A stretch of DNA of 38,632 nucleotides from Clostridia bacterium (GTDB lineage Bacteria; Bacillota; Clostridia; Lachnospirales; Lachnospiraceae): the NCBI GenBank assembly GCA_026000755.1, contig BNZC01000011.1:1-38632 (forward strand). Reading direction: 5' to 3'. The position numbers were made by a program, and so were the translations under genes. The notes below the pieces were generated by a model. It saw only the letters and a list, made by a program, of their open reading frames with translations. It had not been told where the DNA came from and ran no database searches. Numbering within the stretch: the stretch's first letter is position 1; the number at the start of each line of letters is the position of its first letter. This document shows, piece by piece, positions 24,354 through 32,485 of the stretch.

Positions 24354-26027
24354 ATGAATTATATAGACGAATACAAGCGTTGGTGCGAACTTGCTGTCGC
24401 AGATGAGGAGGTAGTGAAGGAACTAAACTTTATGGAGGAAGAGCAGATTGAAGACGCATTCTACCGTAACCTCGCTTTTGGTACCGGCGGCCTGCGAGGA
24501 ATCATTGGTGCAGGTACAAACCGAATGAACATCTATACCGTTGCCAAAGCCTCCCAAGGATTAGCTAATTATTTGGCTCCGATGTTTGGAGATAAGGCGA
24601 GTGTGGTTATCGGTTATGATAGTCGCCTTAAGTCTGATCTGTTTGCTAAGATAGCCGCAGAAGTCTTTGCTGCGAATGGGATTGCTGTCCATATTTGGTC
24701 AAATCTCATTCCGGTTTCTGCGGTTTCTTTTGCGACTCGTTATCTGCATACCTCCGCCGGTGTGATGATCACTGCTTCTCATAATCCTGCCGAATACAAC
24801 GGATATAAGGTTTATGGCGATGACGGTTGTCAGATTACCACAGAAGCGGCTGCCAGGATTTTAACCGAAATTGAAAAGTTGAACATCTTTGAGGATGTGA
24901 AGAGGATCGACTTTGCTCAAGCAATGGAAGATGGTAAGATTTCTTATATCCCGGATACCGTATTAACAGCGTTCATTGAAAATGTAAAAGCCCAATCTGT
25001 TGCCGGATGTGAAATTGATAAAGAGGCAGCGATTATTTACTCGCCACTGAATGGAACAGGATTAGTGCCGGTCACTCGTACACTGAAAGAAATGGGTTAT
25101 ACCAACATCACCGTAGTCAAAGAGCAGGAGCAGTCGGACGGCAACTTCCCGACTTGTCCTTATCCGAATCCGGAAAGCAAGGAAGCAATGGCACTTGGTC
25201 TGGAGTATGCAGCAAAGAAGAATGCCGATCTTTTCCTTGCCACGGATCCCGACTGTGATCGTGTCGGTGTTGCTGTGAAAGGCAAGAACGGAGCGTATGT
25301 GCTTCTGTCTGCGAACGAGATTGGACTTCTGCTCTTGGATTATATTTGTGAGAGAAGAGTGGCAAATGAAACCATGCCACAAGATCCGGTTATGATTAAG
25401 ACGATCGTAACTACGGATCTGGGGGAACGTATTGCTGCCCACTATGGTGTGAGAACCATAAACGTTTTGACCGGATTCAAATTTATTGGGGAGCAGATTG
25501 GACTGTTAGAGAAGCGAGGGAAAGAGGACAGTTATATCTTTGGATTTGAGGAATCTTATGGGTACTTGATCGGAACGTATGTTCGAGACAAGGATGGTGT
25601 AGGCGGTGCTTACCTTATTTGCGAGATGTTCAGTTTTTATAAAATGAAAGGGATTTCATTCCTTGATAAATTAAACGAAATCTATAGTACCTATGGTTAC
25701 TGTTTCAATACACTTCACTCTTATGCGTTTGACGGAGCAGTAGGTTTCACCAAGATGCAGAATATCATGGAAGAGTTTCGCAAGGGATTGCCTATTATTG
25801 GAACGAAGAAAGTTGCGAAGTTGCTCGACTATAGCAAAGGATTGGCCGGGCTGCCGAAGTCAGACGTATTGAAATATTTGCTCACAGATAACTGCTCGCT
25901 TGTGATTCGTCCCTCCGGCACCGAGCCGAAGCTGAAGACCTATATTTCCGTTTCTGCCGAAAATAAGGAAAAAGCGGAAACCGTGGAGAAAGAGATTGTG
26001 GAGTATCTGGCGGGATTTTTTGATTGA
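24354..26027 (+). CDS. pgm: Phosphoglucomutase / phosphomannomutase
   Basis: Alpha-D-phosphohexomutase interconverting hexose 6- and 1-phosphates. Domain marks in order: GTGGLRGIIG near the N-terminus; the phosphoserine loop TASHNPAEYNGYK; the metal loop DPDCDRVGVAV; the sugar-binding GFEESYGYL; and the phosphate-binding RPSGTEPKLKTY. The 557-residue length matches the PgcA/Firmicutes group. GGGAG precedes the ATG. Beside an EPS locus with ManC it could supply glucose-1-phosphate and mannose-1-phosphate. Part of it is duplicated at 23143. The sequence upstream of the start is palindrome-rich with no clear promoter. A weak hairpin (26039-26051) followed by ATTTTC lies after the stop. Confidence 0.95.
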   Translation: MNYIDEYKRWCELAVADEEVVKELNFMEEEQIEDAFYRNLAFGTGGLRGIIGAGTNRMNIYTVAKASQGLANYLAPMFGDKASVVIGYDSRLKSDLFAKIAAEVFAANGIAVHIWSNLIPVSAVSFATRYLHTSAGVMITASHNPAEYNGYKVYGDDGCQITTEAAARILTEIEKLNIFEDVKRIDFAQAMEDGKISYIPDTVLTAFIENVKAQSVAGCEIDKEAAIIYSPLNGTGLVPVTRTLKEMGYTNITVVKEQEQSDGNFPTCPYPNPESKEAMALGLEYAAKKNADLFLATDPDCDRVGVAVKGKNGAYVLLSANEIGLLLLDYICERRVANETMPQDPVMIKTIVTTDLGERIAAHYGVRTINVLTGFKFIGEQIGLLEKRGKEDSYIFGFEESYGYLIGTYVRDKDGVGGAYLICEMFSFYKMKGISFLDKLNEIYSTYGYCFNTLHSYAFDGAVGFTKMQNIMEEFRKGLPIIGTKKVAKLLDYSKGLAGLPKSDVLKYLLTDNCSLVIRPSGTEPKLKTYISVSAENKEKAETVEKEIVEYLAGFFD

Positions 26028-26128
26028 TAAGATTTGCCACCTGGTACAGGTATTTTCTGCTCACTTATTTGAACTACGCTGTACTAGTCGTTGACCGTTT
26101 TTGAAAGAAAATAAATAAATCGAAAGTA

Positions 26129-26157
26129 TTGAAAAAAGAAACTGCATTTGTTATACT
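26129..26157 (+). promoter_or_regulatory. Promoter for the G3E GTPase genes
   Basis: TTGAAA (26129-26134), 17 bp, TATACT (26152-26157). It gives a leader of about 130 nt before ATG 26294. Confidence 0.75.
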
Positions 26158-26168
26158 AGTACAGGAAC

Positions 26169-26199
26169 GGCATTCTCTCTATTTTCGGGAATGCTTTTT
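26169..26199 (+). terminator. Attenuator-like hairpin with T5 in the GTPase leader
   Basis: GCATTC (26170-26175) pairs with GAATGC (26189-26194), extended by inner C-G and G-T pairs, followed by five T. It begins only about 12 bases after the -10, so it could be an early attenuator or merely a 5' stabilising hairpin. A second hairpin GCCCT/AGGGC lies at 26252-26268. Confidence 0.4.
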
Positions 26200-26293
26200 C
26201 GGTGGATCTGCCCCAGCGAAGCGAGGGTGCAAAGAACGTTCGGTAAGTATCGCCCTAAAAAGCAGGGCTTAATAGCAGAAAGGGTAATTTACT

Positions 26294-27397
26294 ATGACAA
26301 AAATTGATATTATATCCGGTTTTTTGGGTGCAGGAAAGACCACGTGGATTAAGAAACTCATCAGTGAAGTGTTCATAGGAGAGAAACTGGTCTTAATTGA
26401 AAATGAATTTGGAGAAATTGGGATTGACGGCGGTTTCTTAAAGGAGTCGGGTATCGAAATCAGCGAAATGAATTCGGGCTGTATCTGTTGCTCTTTGGTG
26501 GGGGATTTTGACCGTAATTTGCGGGAGGTCTTAGAGCGATTTTCCCCTGACCGCATCCTAATTGAACCATCCGGGGTGGGGAAGCTCTCCGATGTGATTG
26601 TATCCGTAAGAAAGTTAGAAGCAAGCCAAACCGTACAGTTAAGCCGTGCCATTACTGTGGTGAATGCCTTAAAGGCGAGAAAACAAATGCGAGCTTTCGG
26701 TGAGTTTTTCAACAATCAAATCGAACATGCAAGCTTGATTGTGCTAAGCCGTACCCAAAAAGTAGAGTGTGAACAGATAGAAATACTGCTAAAGGATATA
26801 CGTGAAAAGAACGCACAGGCAAACATTGTCACAACTCCATGGGAAGAACTAAGGGGGGAGGTGATTCTGGAATTGTTCGCTCGGGAAAATGCCTTGGCGG
26901 AGGAATTACTGCAAGCGGAGATTGCACGGCATGGGGAGGAACATAGTCATGACCATAGAGAAAAGCATAGTCACGAGCATGAGGAAAATCACGGTCACAA
27001 ACATGAGCATGGAGAGGAACACCACCATGAGCATGGGGAAGAACATAGTCATGACCATGGAGAAGATTGCGACTGCGGTTGCCACGACCATCATGACCAT
27101 CATAGTCATAACCACCATGCAGAAGAGATTTTCGGCAGTTGGGGTATAGAAACAGCGGACGTTTTTTCACCCGAGCAAATCGAACAGGCCTTACGTGCTT
27201 TCTGCGAAACGAAAAGCTATGGAGAAATCCTCCGTGCAAAGGGCATGGTAGCAGGAACAGAGGACAAGTGGATTTATTTTGACATGGTAGATGGTGAATA
27301 CGAATTACGTGACGGAACACCGGATTATACAGGGCGAATCTGCGTAATAGGAGTAGAACTTCAGGAAGAGAAAATCAGAGAGCTGTTTCATAGTTAA
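26294..27397 (+). CDS. CobW/COG0523 (G3E) GTPase with His-rich metal-binding tail
   Basis: Metal-chaperone GTPase of the CobW/ZigA/YciC group. P-loop SGFLGAGKTT spans 8-17, the metal-binding CxCC is Cys63-Ile-Cys65-Cys66 (SGCICC), and the EPSGVGK segment matches the G3E switch region. Residues about 213-275 form a long His/Glu/Asp tract with a Cys-x-Cys-x-Cys (DCDCGC), a likely zinc, cobalt or nickel store. The C-terminal CobW_C-like domain follows (GIETADVFSPEQIEQALRAF). It lies 19 bp before a second GTPase, so the two probably form one operon from the promoter at 26129. No Zur-type operator was recognised. Metal identity is not readable. Confidence 0.9.
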   Translation: MTKIDIISGFLGAGKTTWIKKLISEVFIGEKLVLIENEFGEIGIDGGFLKESGIEISEMNSGCICCSLVGDFDRNLREVLERFSPDRILIEPSGVGKLSDVIVSVRKLEASQTVQLSRAITVVNALKARKQMRAFGEFFNNQIEHASLIVLSRTQKVECEQIEILLKDIREKNAQANIVTTPWEELRGEVILELFARENALAEELLQAEIARHGEEHSHDHREKHSHEHEENHGHKHEHGEEHHHEHGEEHSHDHGEDCDCGCHDHHDHHSHNHHAEEIFGSWGIETADVFSPEQIEQALRAFCETKSYGEILRAKGMVAGTEDKWIYFDMVDGEYELRDGTPDYTGRICVIGVELQEEKIRELFHS

Positions 27398-27416
27398 GAG
27401 AAAGAGGGTTTTAGTA

Positions 27417-28364
27417 ATGAAGCGAGAAGTTTATGTCTATCTTTTCACAGGCTTTATGGACAGCGGAAAAACCAGTCTAATCCGTCAAACCTTGGTGGAA
27501 AATGATTTTTCAGAGGGCGGTCTTACCCTGCTGTTGCTCTGTGAGGACGGTGAAGAGGAATATGACCAAGAAAAACTAGCCGAGGCAAATGTAAAATTGA
27601 TTCCGATGGAATCGGCGGAGTCCTTTACCACAGAACACCTCCTTGACTTAGATATTGAATACAAACCTACTCAGATTTTCATTGAATATAATGGCACATG
27701 GGAGAGCAGTTTATTTTTCGATTTAGAATTGCCGCCCAACTGGGAATTGGTACAGTCCTTGGCTACTGTGGATGCAGAAAGCTTTGAATTGTATCTTTCC
27801 AATATGCGTACTATGATGATGGAGCAGTTTTTTGCGGCGGACGTTGTTATTTTTAATCGTTGTGATGAAGATACGCCGAGGGATAAATTTCGCAGACTCA
27901 TAAAAGCCAAAAACAGGCGGGCGCAGATTGTTTATGAGAACAAGGACGGTATGGTTTCTGCGGATACAGGCGGGGAATTGCCCTATGACTTAGAGCAAGA
28001 TGTAATAGATATTACCGACATGGACTATGGCGTTTGGTATCTGGATGCCTTAGAGGAACCGAAGAAATATCAAGGGAAGAAGGTACGTTTCTTAGCACTT
28101 GTTTATCACCCCAAAAAGCAAAATAAAAACACCTTCATACCGGGGCGTTTTGTTATGACTTGTTGTGCGGATGACATTACCTTTTTGGGCTTTGTATGTA
28201 AGAATGAAAAAGCATTTGAACTCACCCACCAGTCGTGGATTATGATAACGGCAGAGATACGGGTGGAATTTGCCAAGGCATATCGAGGGAAAGGACCTGT
28301 ACTCTATGCTCTTTCGGTTACAGCGGCGGAGAAACCGGCGGAAGATGTGGTTTATTTTGGGTGA
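27417..28364 (+). CDS. G3E-type GTPase fused to a DUF1980/YcgQ-like C-terminal domain
   Basis: The N-terminus YLFTGFMDSGKTSLIRQ (P-loop GFMDSGKT, residues 12-19) is the G3E GTPase fold. It lacks the CxCC motif, and the usual EPSG region reads EYNGTWESS. From about residue 200 the sequence changes: GKKVRFLALVYHP, then PGRFVMTCCADDITFLGFV (242-260) and SWIMITAEIRVE. This resembles the C-terminal domain of YcgQ/TIGR03943 (DUF1980) proteins, partners of a permease next to COG0523 GTPases in other bacteria. The fusion suggests a role in metal delivery together with the upstream GTPase. The domain call is from memory of the pattern and is only moderately sure. Confidence 0.72.
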   Translation: MKREVYVYLFTGFMDSGKTSLIRQTLVENDFSEGGLTLLLLCEDGEEEYDQEKLAEANVKLIPMESAESFTTEHLLDLDIEYKPTQIFIEYNGTWESSLFFDLELPPNWELVQSLATVDAESFELYLSNMRTMMMEQFFAADVVIFNRCDEDTPRDKFRRLIKAKNRRAQIVYENKDGMVSADTGGELPYDLEQDVIDITDMDYGVWYLDALEEPKKYQGKKVRFLALVYHPKKQNKNTFIPGRFVMTCCADDITFLGFVCKNEKAFELTHQSWIMITAEIRVEFAKAYRGKGPVLYALSVTAAEKPAEDVVYFG

Positions 28365-28502
28365 ATAGTAATAAGTGGAAATGAAAGAATTGGAGATGTA
28401 TTTCTCAGGAAAAAAGAAATCGTGGTTTATCTTTCGTAGATAGATTAGGAAAGAAACTAAAACAGATTTTTGCAAAGATTTTACATACAAAAGGAGAACA
28501 CT

Positions 28503-29735
28503 ATGGCAACAAAATACGGTAATGCAATCGTAGGCCAATCGGGGGGGCCCACATCGGTCATAAACGCCAGTCTGGCAGGGGTATTCCGGACGGCAAAGGA
28601 TTTGGGTTATCAAAAAATATATGGCATGAGAAACGGCATAGAGGGGCTGCTTAAGGAGCGATACGTGGATTTGTCGGAGCATATCAGAACGGGTCTGGAC
28701 TTAGAATTGTTAAAACGCACTCCGTCCACTTATCTGGGCAGCTGTCGCTATAAGTTGCCCTTTGCCGAGCAAGATGGGGCGGTCTATGAGAAATTATTTG
28801 CCATACTGAAAAAATTAGACATTCGCCACTTTTTCTACATCGGCGGCAATGACTCCATGGATACCATTGCAAAGCTGTCTGATTACGCCAAAGACAGCGA
28901 TATTACTTTTATCGGCATACCCAAAACCATTGACAATGATTTGGGTATGACCGATCACACACCGGGTTATGGCAGTGCTGCAAAGTACATCGCCGCCAGC
29001 ATGAAGGAAATCGTGCGGGATACCAACGTGTATGACATGGAGTCCATTGGCGTTGTGGAAATCATGGGCAGAAATGCAGGTTGGTTAGCGGCGGCCTCTG
29101 TTCTTTCCCGAGGAGAGGATTGCGATGGACCGGATTTGATTTATTTGCCGGAGTCGGTCTTTGATTACAATGATTTTTTGAGCAGAATACAGGAATTAAA
29201 AAAGAGGAAAAAAGCTCTTGTCATCGCCGTGTCGGAGGGTATACGAACGGCGGACGGAGCCTATGTTTGTGAGCAGAATAAGGGGGGGGTATCTTTGATG
29301 GATCCCTTCGGGCATAAATTATTGGGAGGAACTGCACTTTATCTTTCGGATTTTATTACAAGGGAGTTGGGGATAAAGTCCAGAGGGATTGTATTTTCCA
29401 CCTTGCAACGCTGTGCTTCCCATCTGGTTTCACGCTGTGACATTACAGAGGCCTATGCCGTTGCCGCACATGGAGTGCGTATTGCAGGATTAGGCGAAAC
29501 AGGGAAAATGACTACCTTGCTTCGGATCGGAAATGATCCCTATCAGACTCAGACCGGTTGCTGTGATGTCAGGGAAGTGGCAAATTTCGAGAAAACCGTA
29601 CCACAGGAATGGATTAGCGCAGGGGGAACGGATGTGTCAAAGGCATTTGTGGACTACGCCAAACCGCTTATCATAGGGGAATTAGACCCCTTTATGGTGG
29701 ATGGGTTGCCCAGGCATTCCTATCTCCCTAACTGA
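28503..29735 (+). CDS. 6-phosphofructokinase, PPi-dependent type
   Basis: Phosphorylates fructose-6-phosphate in glycolysis. The start GQSGGPTSVINASLAG (11-26) and the PKTIDND motif (140-146) are clear. The Lys before TIDND and the Asp in GGNDS (114-118), at the position where ATP enzymes have Gly, are marks of pyrophosphate-using enzymes, so the reaction is probably reversible. The residue before that Asp is Asn, where both PFK types normally have Asp. ATG 28503 has AAGGAG just upstream. Length 410 is usual. An in-frame G8 run lies at 29282-29289. It stands as a single gene; no promoter was identified with confidence in the 138 bp before it. Confidence 0.9.
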   Translation: MATKYGNAIVGQSGGPTSVINASLAGVFRTAKDLGYQKIYGMRNGIEGLLKERYVDLSEHIRTGLDLELLKRTPSTYLGSCRYKLPFAEQDGAVYEKLFAILKKLDIRHFFYIGGNDSMDTIAKLSDYAKDSDITFIGIPKTIDNDLGMTDHTPGYGSAAKYIAASMKEIVRDTNVYDMESIGVVEIMGRNAGWLAAASVLSRGEDCDGPDLIYLPESVFDYNDFLSRIQELKKRKKALVIAVSEGIRTADGAYVCEQNKGGVSLMDPFGHKLLGGTALYLSDFITRELGIKSRGIVFSTLQRCASHLVSRCDITEAYAVAAHGVRIAGLGETGKMTTLLRIGNDPYQTQTGCCDVREVANFEKTVPQEWISAGGTDVSKAFVDYAKPLIIGELDPFMVDGLPRHSYLPN

Positions 29736-29791
29736 AAGTGCTTGATTCTGAAACCATTTTTATGGAACAAAAATACAAGGAGGTCTTCTGC

Positions 29792-30256
29792 ATGGGAAAA
29801 ATGACCGTTTATCATGGGAGCTATACTGCCGTTAAGCAGCCCGCTATTCGAACAGGGAAAAATACAAAGGATTTTGGTTTTGGCTTTTACTGTACCTTGA
29901 TCAGGGAACAGGCGGATCGTTGGGCGAAACGCTATGATACCCCTAAGGTAAACACTTATACCGTGCGAATGGATACCTCTCTTAGCATTTTAGAATTTAC
30001 AGAAATGACAGAGGAATGGCTTGATTTTATCATAAACTGCCGCCACGGAGCTGCGCACGATTACGATCTCGTGATTGGAGCTATGGCAAATGACCAGATT
30101 TACAACTACATTGCCGATTATGTTGACGGCATTATTACAAGGGAGCAGTTTTGGTCGTTGGCAAGATTTAAGTATCCGACACACCAGATCAATTTCTGTA
30201 CAGTAAAAGCATTGCAGACACTGGAATTTGTATCCTGCACGGAGGTGGCAAGATGA
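29792..30256 (+). CDS. DUF3990 family protein, probable toxin-like partner
   Basis: 154 residues with the DUF3990 pattern: VYHGSYTAVKQPAI near the start, DFGFGFYCTLIREQADRWA, and a C-terminal HQINFCTVKALQTLEFV. The initial His-Gly and the FGFGFY-x-T pattern recall ADP-ribosyltransferase folds, so a toxin activity on NAD is possible but unproven. ATG 29792 is preceded by AAGGAGGT at seven bases, an excellent site; the frame is open a little further up. It overlaps the next gene by four bases, and this pairing with a DUF3791-like protein is common in gut Firmicutes and looks like a toxin-antitoxin arrangement. Confidence 0.8.
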   Translation: MGKMTVYHGSYTAVKQPAIRTGKNTKDFGFGFYCTLIREQADRWAKRYDTPKVNTYTVRMDTSLSILEFTEMTEEWLDFIINCRHGAAHDYDLVIGAMANDQIYNYIADYVDGIITREQFWSLARFKYPTHQINFCTVKALQTLEFVSCTEVAR

Positions 30257-30708
30257 GCGGACGAGAATCCAAAAAAGACAATGACTTGTTTTTTACATGC
30301 AGTCTGATTGAATACATTGCAAGAAAGACGAAGAACAAACGTTCTGTTATCGTTGATTTGATCGGCAAAACTTGTATTGCCAAAATTTATGACTTGGCGG
30401 ATGTCTACCACAGTGATAATATTGAGCGTGTTAGTGACGATTTTATCGAGGAATGCAAAATCCCGCAGGGGGATTTCGATAATGTTTCTGTGGCTCTTTA
30501 TGCCGTTCCAAGCCATTGGGATATCGGCAAAGTGTATAAACGGCTCATTTTAGGCATTAGGAAAGAAACCGGGGGTTCTGTCGTGGAGGCTTTGGTGTTG
30601 GCCTATCATTCCTTTGTCAGCGATAAGATTGACGATTACAACAGCAGTTTTTATTACGATGCTCCACAGAATATCCTCAATGCTTTTTTAACAGGGGAGA
30701 TTGAGTGA
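30253..30708 (+). CDS. DUF3791-like protein, partner of the DUF3990 gene
   Basis: 151 residues. The N-terminal half (DLFFTCSLIEYIARKTKNKRSVIVDLIG and LADVYHSDNIERV) fits DUF3791, a short helical family found next to DUF3990. The C-terminal half (from about residue 85) adds another mostly helical piece ending near QNILNAFLTGEIE that I do not recognise. It begins on the ATGA overlap with the DUF3990 gene. If the pair is a toxin-antitoxin system, this is the likely antitoxin, by position and lack of catalytic motifs; that is inference. Confidence 0.7.
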   Translation: MSGRESKKDNDLFFTCSLIEYIARKTKNKRSVIVDLIGKTCIAKIYDLADVYHSDNIERVSDDFIEECKIPQGDFDNVSVALYAVPSHWDIGKVYKRLILGIRKETGGSVVEALVLAYHSFVSDKIDDYNSSFYYDAPQNILNAFLTGEIE

Positions 30709-30750
30709 CGTATACGAGGATTAGCGTTTTCCCCTAACTACGCTTTTCCC

Positions 30751-32052
30751 CTACACCATAATCTCTTTCCTCAATCGCCACAGGCAGAACAGATTCGGCA
30801 CCGTCATTCCAATATTGATAAAATCAGAAATCCCCCAGACGGCACTTAAGGGCATAACGGCTCCCAGATACAAAAAGAGCAGGTAGCCCAACTGATAGCT
30901 TTTAAGCCCTCCTGTGCCGAACAAAAACCGCACCCCGCATTCTCCGTAATAGCACCACCCCAAAATAGTAGCAAAGGCGAACAGCACCAGAGAGAGGGAA
31001 AGAATTTCTTCCCCATGAAAAGGCAGTTCGGAAAATGCCTGAAAACAAAATCGCTCTCCCGCTAAGCCCGCAAAAAGTCCGGGGTGTTTTATCATACTGC
31101 TGACAATAACCAGCCCCGTAACGGCGCAAATCACCACCGTATCCCAAAAGGGGCCGGTCATGGATACTAGAGCCTGTGCTTTGGGGGATGGGGCATTTGC
31201 GGTGGCGGCTGCCATGGGAATGGATCCAAGCCCCGCCTCATTGGTAAATAAGCCTCTGGAGGTGCCGATACGGATTGCGGTAAGGACAGCGGTGCCGCAT
31301 ACCCCCCCCAATAGGGGCTGTGGGGCAAAAGCACTTTTTATAATGAGAGAACAGGCAGGGAGCAGATATTCACGGTTTAAGAACAGCAGCATGGCACAGG
31401 CAAGCAAGTAAAACAGACTCATGATGGGAACAAAAAACATACACACTTTAGAGATTTGTTTCACGCCCCCAATTAAGACAACGCCTGCCAACAGGGCAAT
31501 GCCCATTCCGATCAAATGGGGGGAGAGTGACATTTCCCCGAGAATGGCAAGACGGATGGAATGCGCTTGTACCCCGGCTCCCATGCTAAATGCCCCCAAA
31601 ATGCAAAATACGGCAAAGACAGCCGCCAAGCCTTTTTGTTGCAAGATGAATTTCAGCACATACATAGGACCGCCCAAAAAACTGCCGTCGGTTTGTTTCC
31701 GTCGGTACTTAACGGAAAGGAAGCATTCACCGTAACAGGTGGCAATGCCAAACAGCCCGGTAAGCCAGCACCAAAAGACCGCACCCGGACCTCCTATGGC
31801 AATGGCGGTAGAAATGCCGATGATATTTCCCGTGCCTATGGTAGCGGCAAGAGCCGTGGTTAGGGCGGCATAAGGGGAGATGCCGGTTTCGCCCAGAGCT
31901 TTTTTGGAAAAACTAAGCCGTATGCCTTGGGGGATCTTTCGCTGAATTATACCAAGGCGCAGGGTAAAATACAAGTGGGTACCCATCAGAATCACCAACA
32001 TAGGAAAGCTCCAGAGATATTCCGTTAATTTCAGGAAAATGTTAAGTAGCAA
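30751..32052 (-). CDS. Sodium:alanine (AGCS family) symporter
   Basis: A 433-residue membrane protein with about ten helices. AGCS marks include the TALAATIGTGNIIGISTAIAIGGPGAVFWCWLTG region near the N-terminus, FLGGPMYV, and the TNEAGLGSIPMAAA signature. It imports alanine or glycine with sodium. The start is TTG at 32050-32052, supported by AGGAGGA (32061-32067) eight bases upstream; no ATG has a comparable site. A C8 run on the plus strand at 31302-31309 is a G8 tract in this gene and stays in frame. It is monocistronic and convergent with the DUF3791-like gene. Its ~300 nt leader is structured (see 32068-32362). Confidence 0.92.
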   Translation of the reverse strand: MLLNIFLKLTEYLWSFPMLVILMGTHLYFTLRLGIIQRKIPQGIRLSFSKKALGETGISPYAALTTALAATIGTGNIIGISTAIAIGGPGAVFWCWLTGLFGIATCYGECFLSVKYRRKQTDGSFLGGPMYVLKFILQQKGLAAVFAVFCILGAFSMGAGVQAHSIRLAILGEMSLSPHLIGMGIALLAGVVLIGGVKQISKVCMFFVPIMSLFYLLACAMLLFLNREYLLPACSLIIKSAFAPQPLLGGVCGTAVLTAIRIGTSRGLFTNEAGLGSIPMAAATANAPSPKAQALVSMTGPFWDTVVICAVTGLVIVSSMIKHPGLFAGLAGERFCFQAFSELPFHGEEILSLSLVLFAFATILGWCYYGECGVRFLFGTGGLKSYQLGYLLFLYLGAVMPLSAVWGISDFINIGMTVPNLFCLWRLRKEIMV

Positions 32053-32067
32053 TCAGAAAATCCTCCT

Positions 32068-32362
32068 CTAACCCTCTATAACAATCCTATGCAGAGAGAT
32101 ACTTTGCTAGAAGCAGAGAGCCACTCCGTCTATCACTAGAAAAAGCATTGGAGCGACTAGGGAGGAAAGACTCTCATTTTTGGGAACCTCTGTTCTCGAA
32201 AATATGTTCTCAGGAGGCTTGTCCGAACTGCTTTGGAGCGGGGCTTTTTCTGTGCTAGAGCGTAGGGACTCTCTGTCACTACAAAGTGCTCCAGCACACT
32301 GACCTAAATTTCGCCAAGAATCGCATTTTTTTTGTGCAAAAGCACGAAATAAAAAAAGGGGA
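32068..32362. other. Structured intergenic region between agcS and the HPr gene, no gene
   Basis: No convincing ORF. It holds a duplicated motif: GAGCG/TAGGG/ACTCTC appears spaced out at 32151-32175 and compact at 32258-32273. There are also complementary AGAAAAAGC (32138-32146) and GCTTTTTCT, and a stem 32252-32262 with 32287-32297. On the minus strand it is the leader of the AGCS symporter. I checked for glycine riboswitch and T-box consensus and did not find them. It could be an unrecognised leader RNA or a degenerate repeat. Confidence 0.4.
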
Positions 32363-32391
32363 TTGAAAAAGAGAGAAAGATACAGTATAGT
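32363..32391 (+). promoter_or_regulatory. Promoter for the HPr-like gene
   Basis: TTGAAA (32363-32368), 17 bp, TATAGT (32386-32391), about 95 bp before ATG 32486. Confidence 0.7.
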
Positions 32392-32485
32392 ATAAAGTAG
32401 TGGGGCGACAGTAAGGAACGATATAAGAGGATACTTCGTCAGGTCTATTGTCAGATTGTCATTATAGTTCAAAGAGGAGAAAAGC

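Noticed and set aside
25062..25442. 126-codon frame antisense to pgm
   Set aside because: Shadow of the conserved phosphohexomutase metal-loop region, without any translation signal.
26158..26293. Cobalamin or NiCo riboswitch ahead of the G3E GTPases
   Set aside because: The conserved aptamer motifs I know for these classes are not present.
26930..27120. Short repeated units (CATAGTCATGACCAT-like) suggesting a repeat array
   Set aside because: They are His/Asp/Glu codons of the metal-binding tract in the GTPase, not a CRISPR or non-coding array.
31421..31863. Plus-strand open frames opposite the AGCS symporter
   Set aside because: The minus-strand protein shows full family signatures and a good start; the plus frames are shadows.
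32068..32362. Glycine riboswitch before the alanine symporter
   Set aside because: Neither the ACCGAAGG nor the CTCTCAGG-AAAAGGAC core is found on the minus strand.
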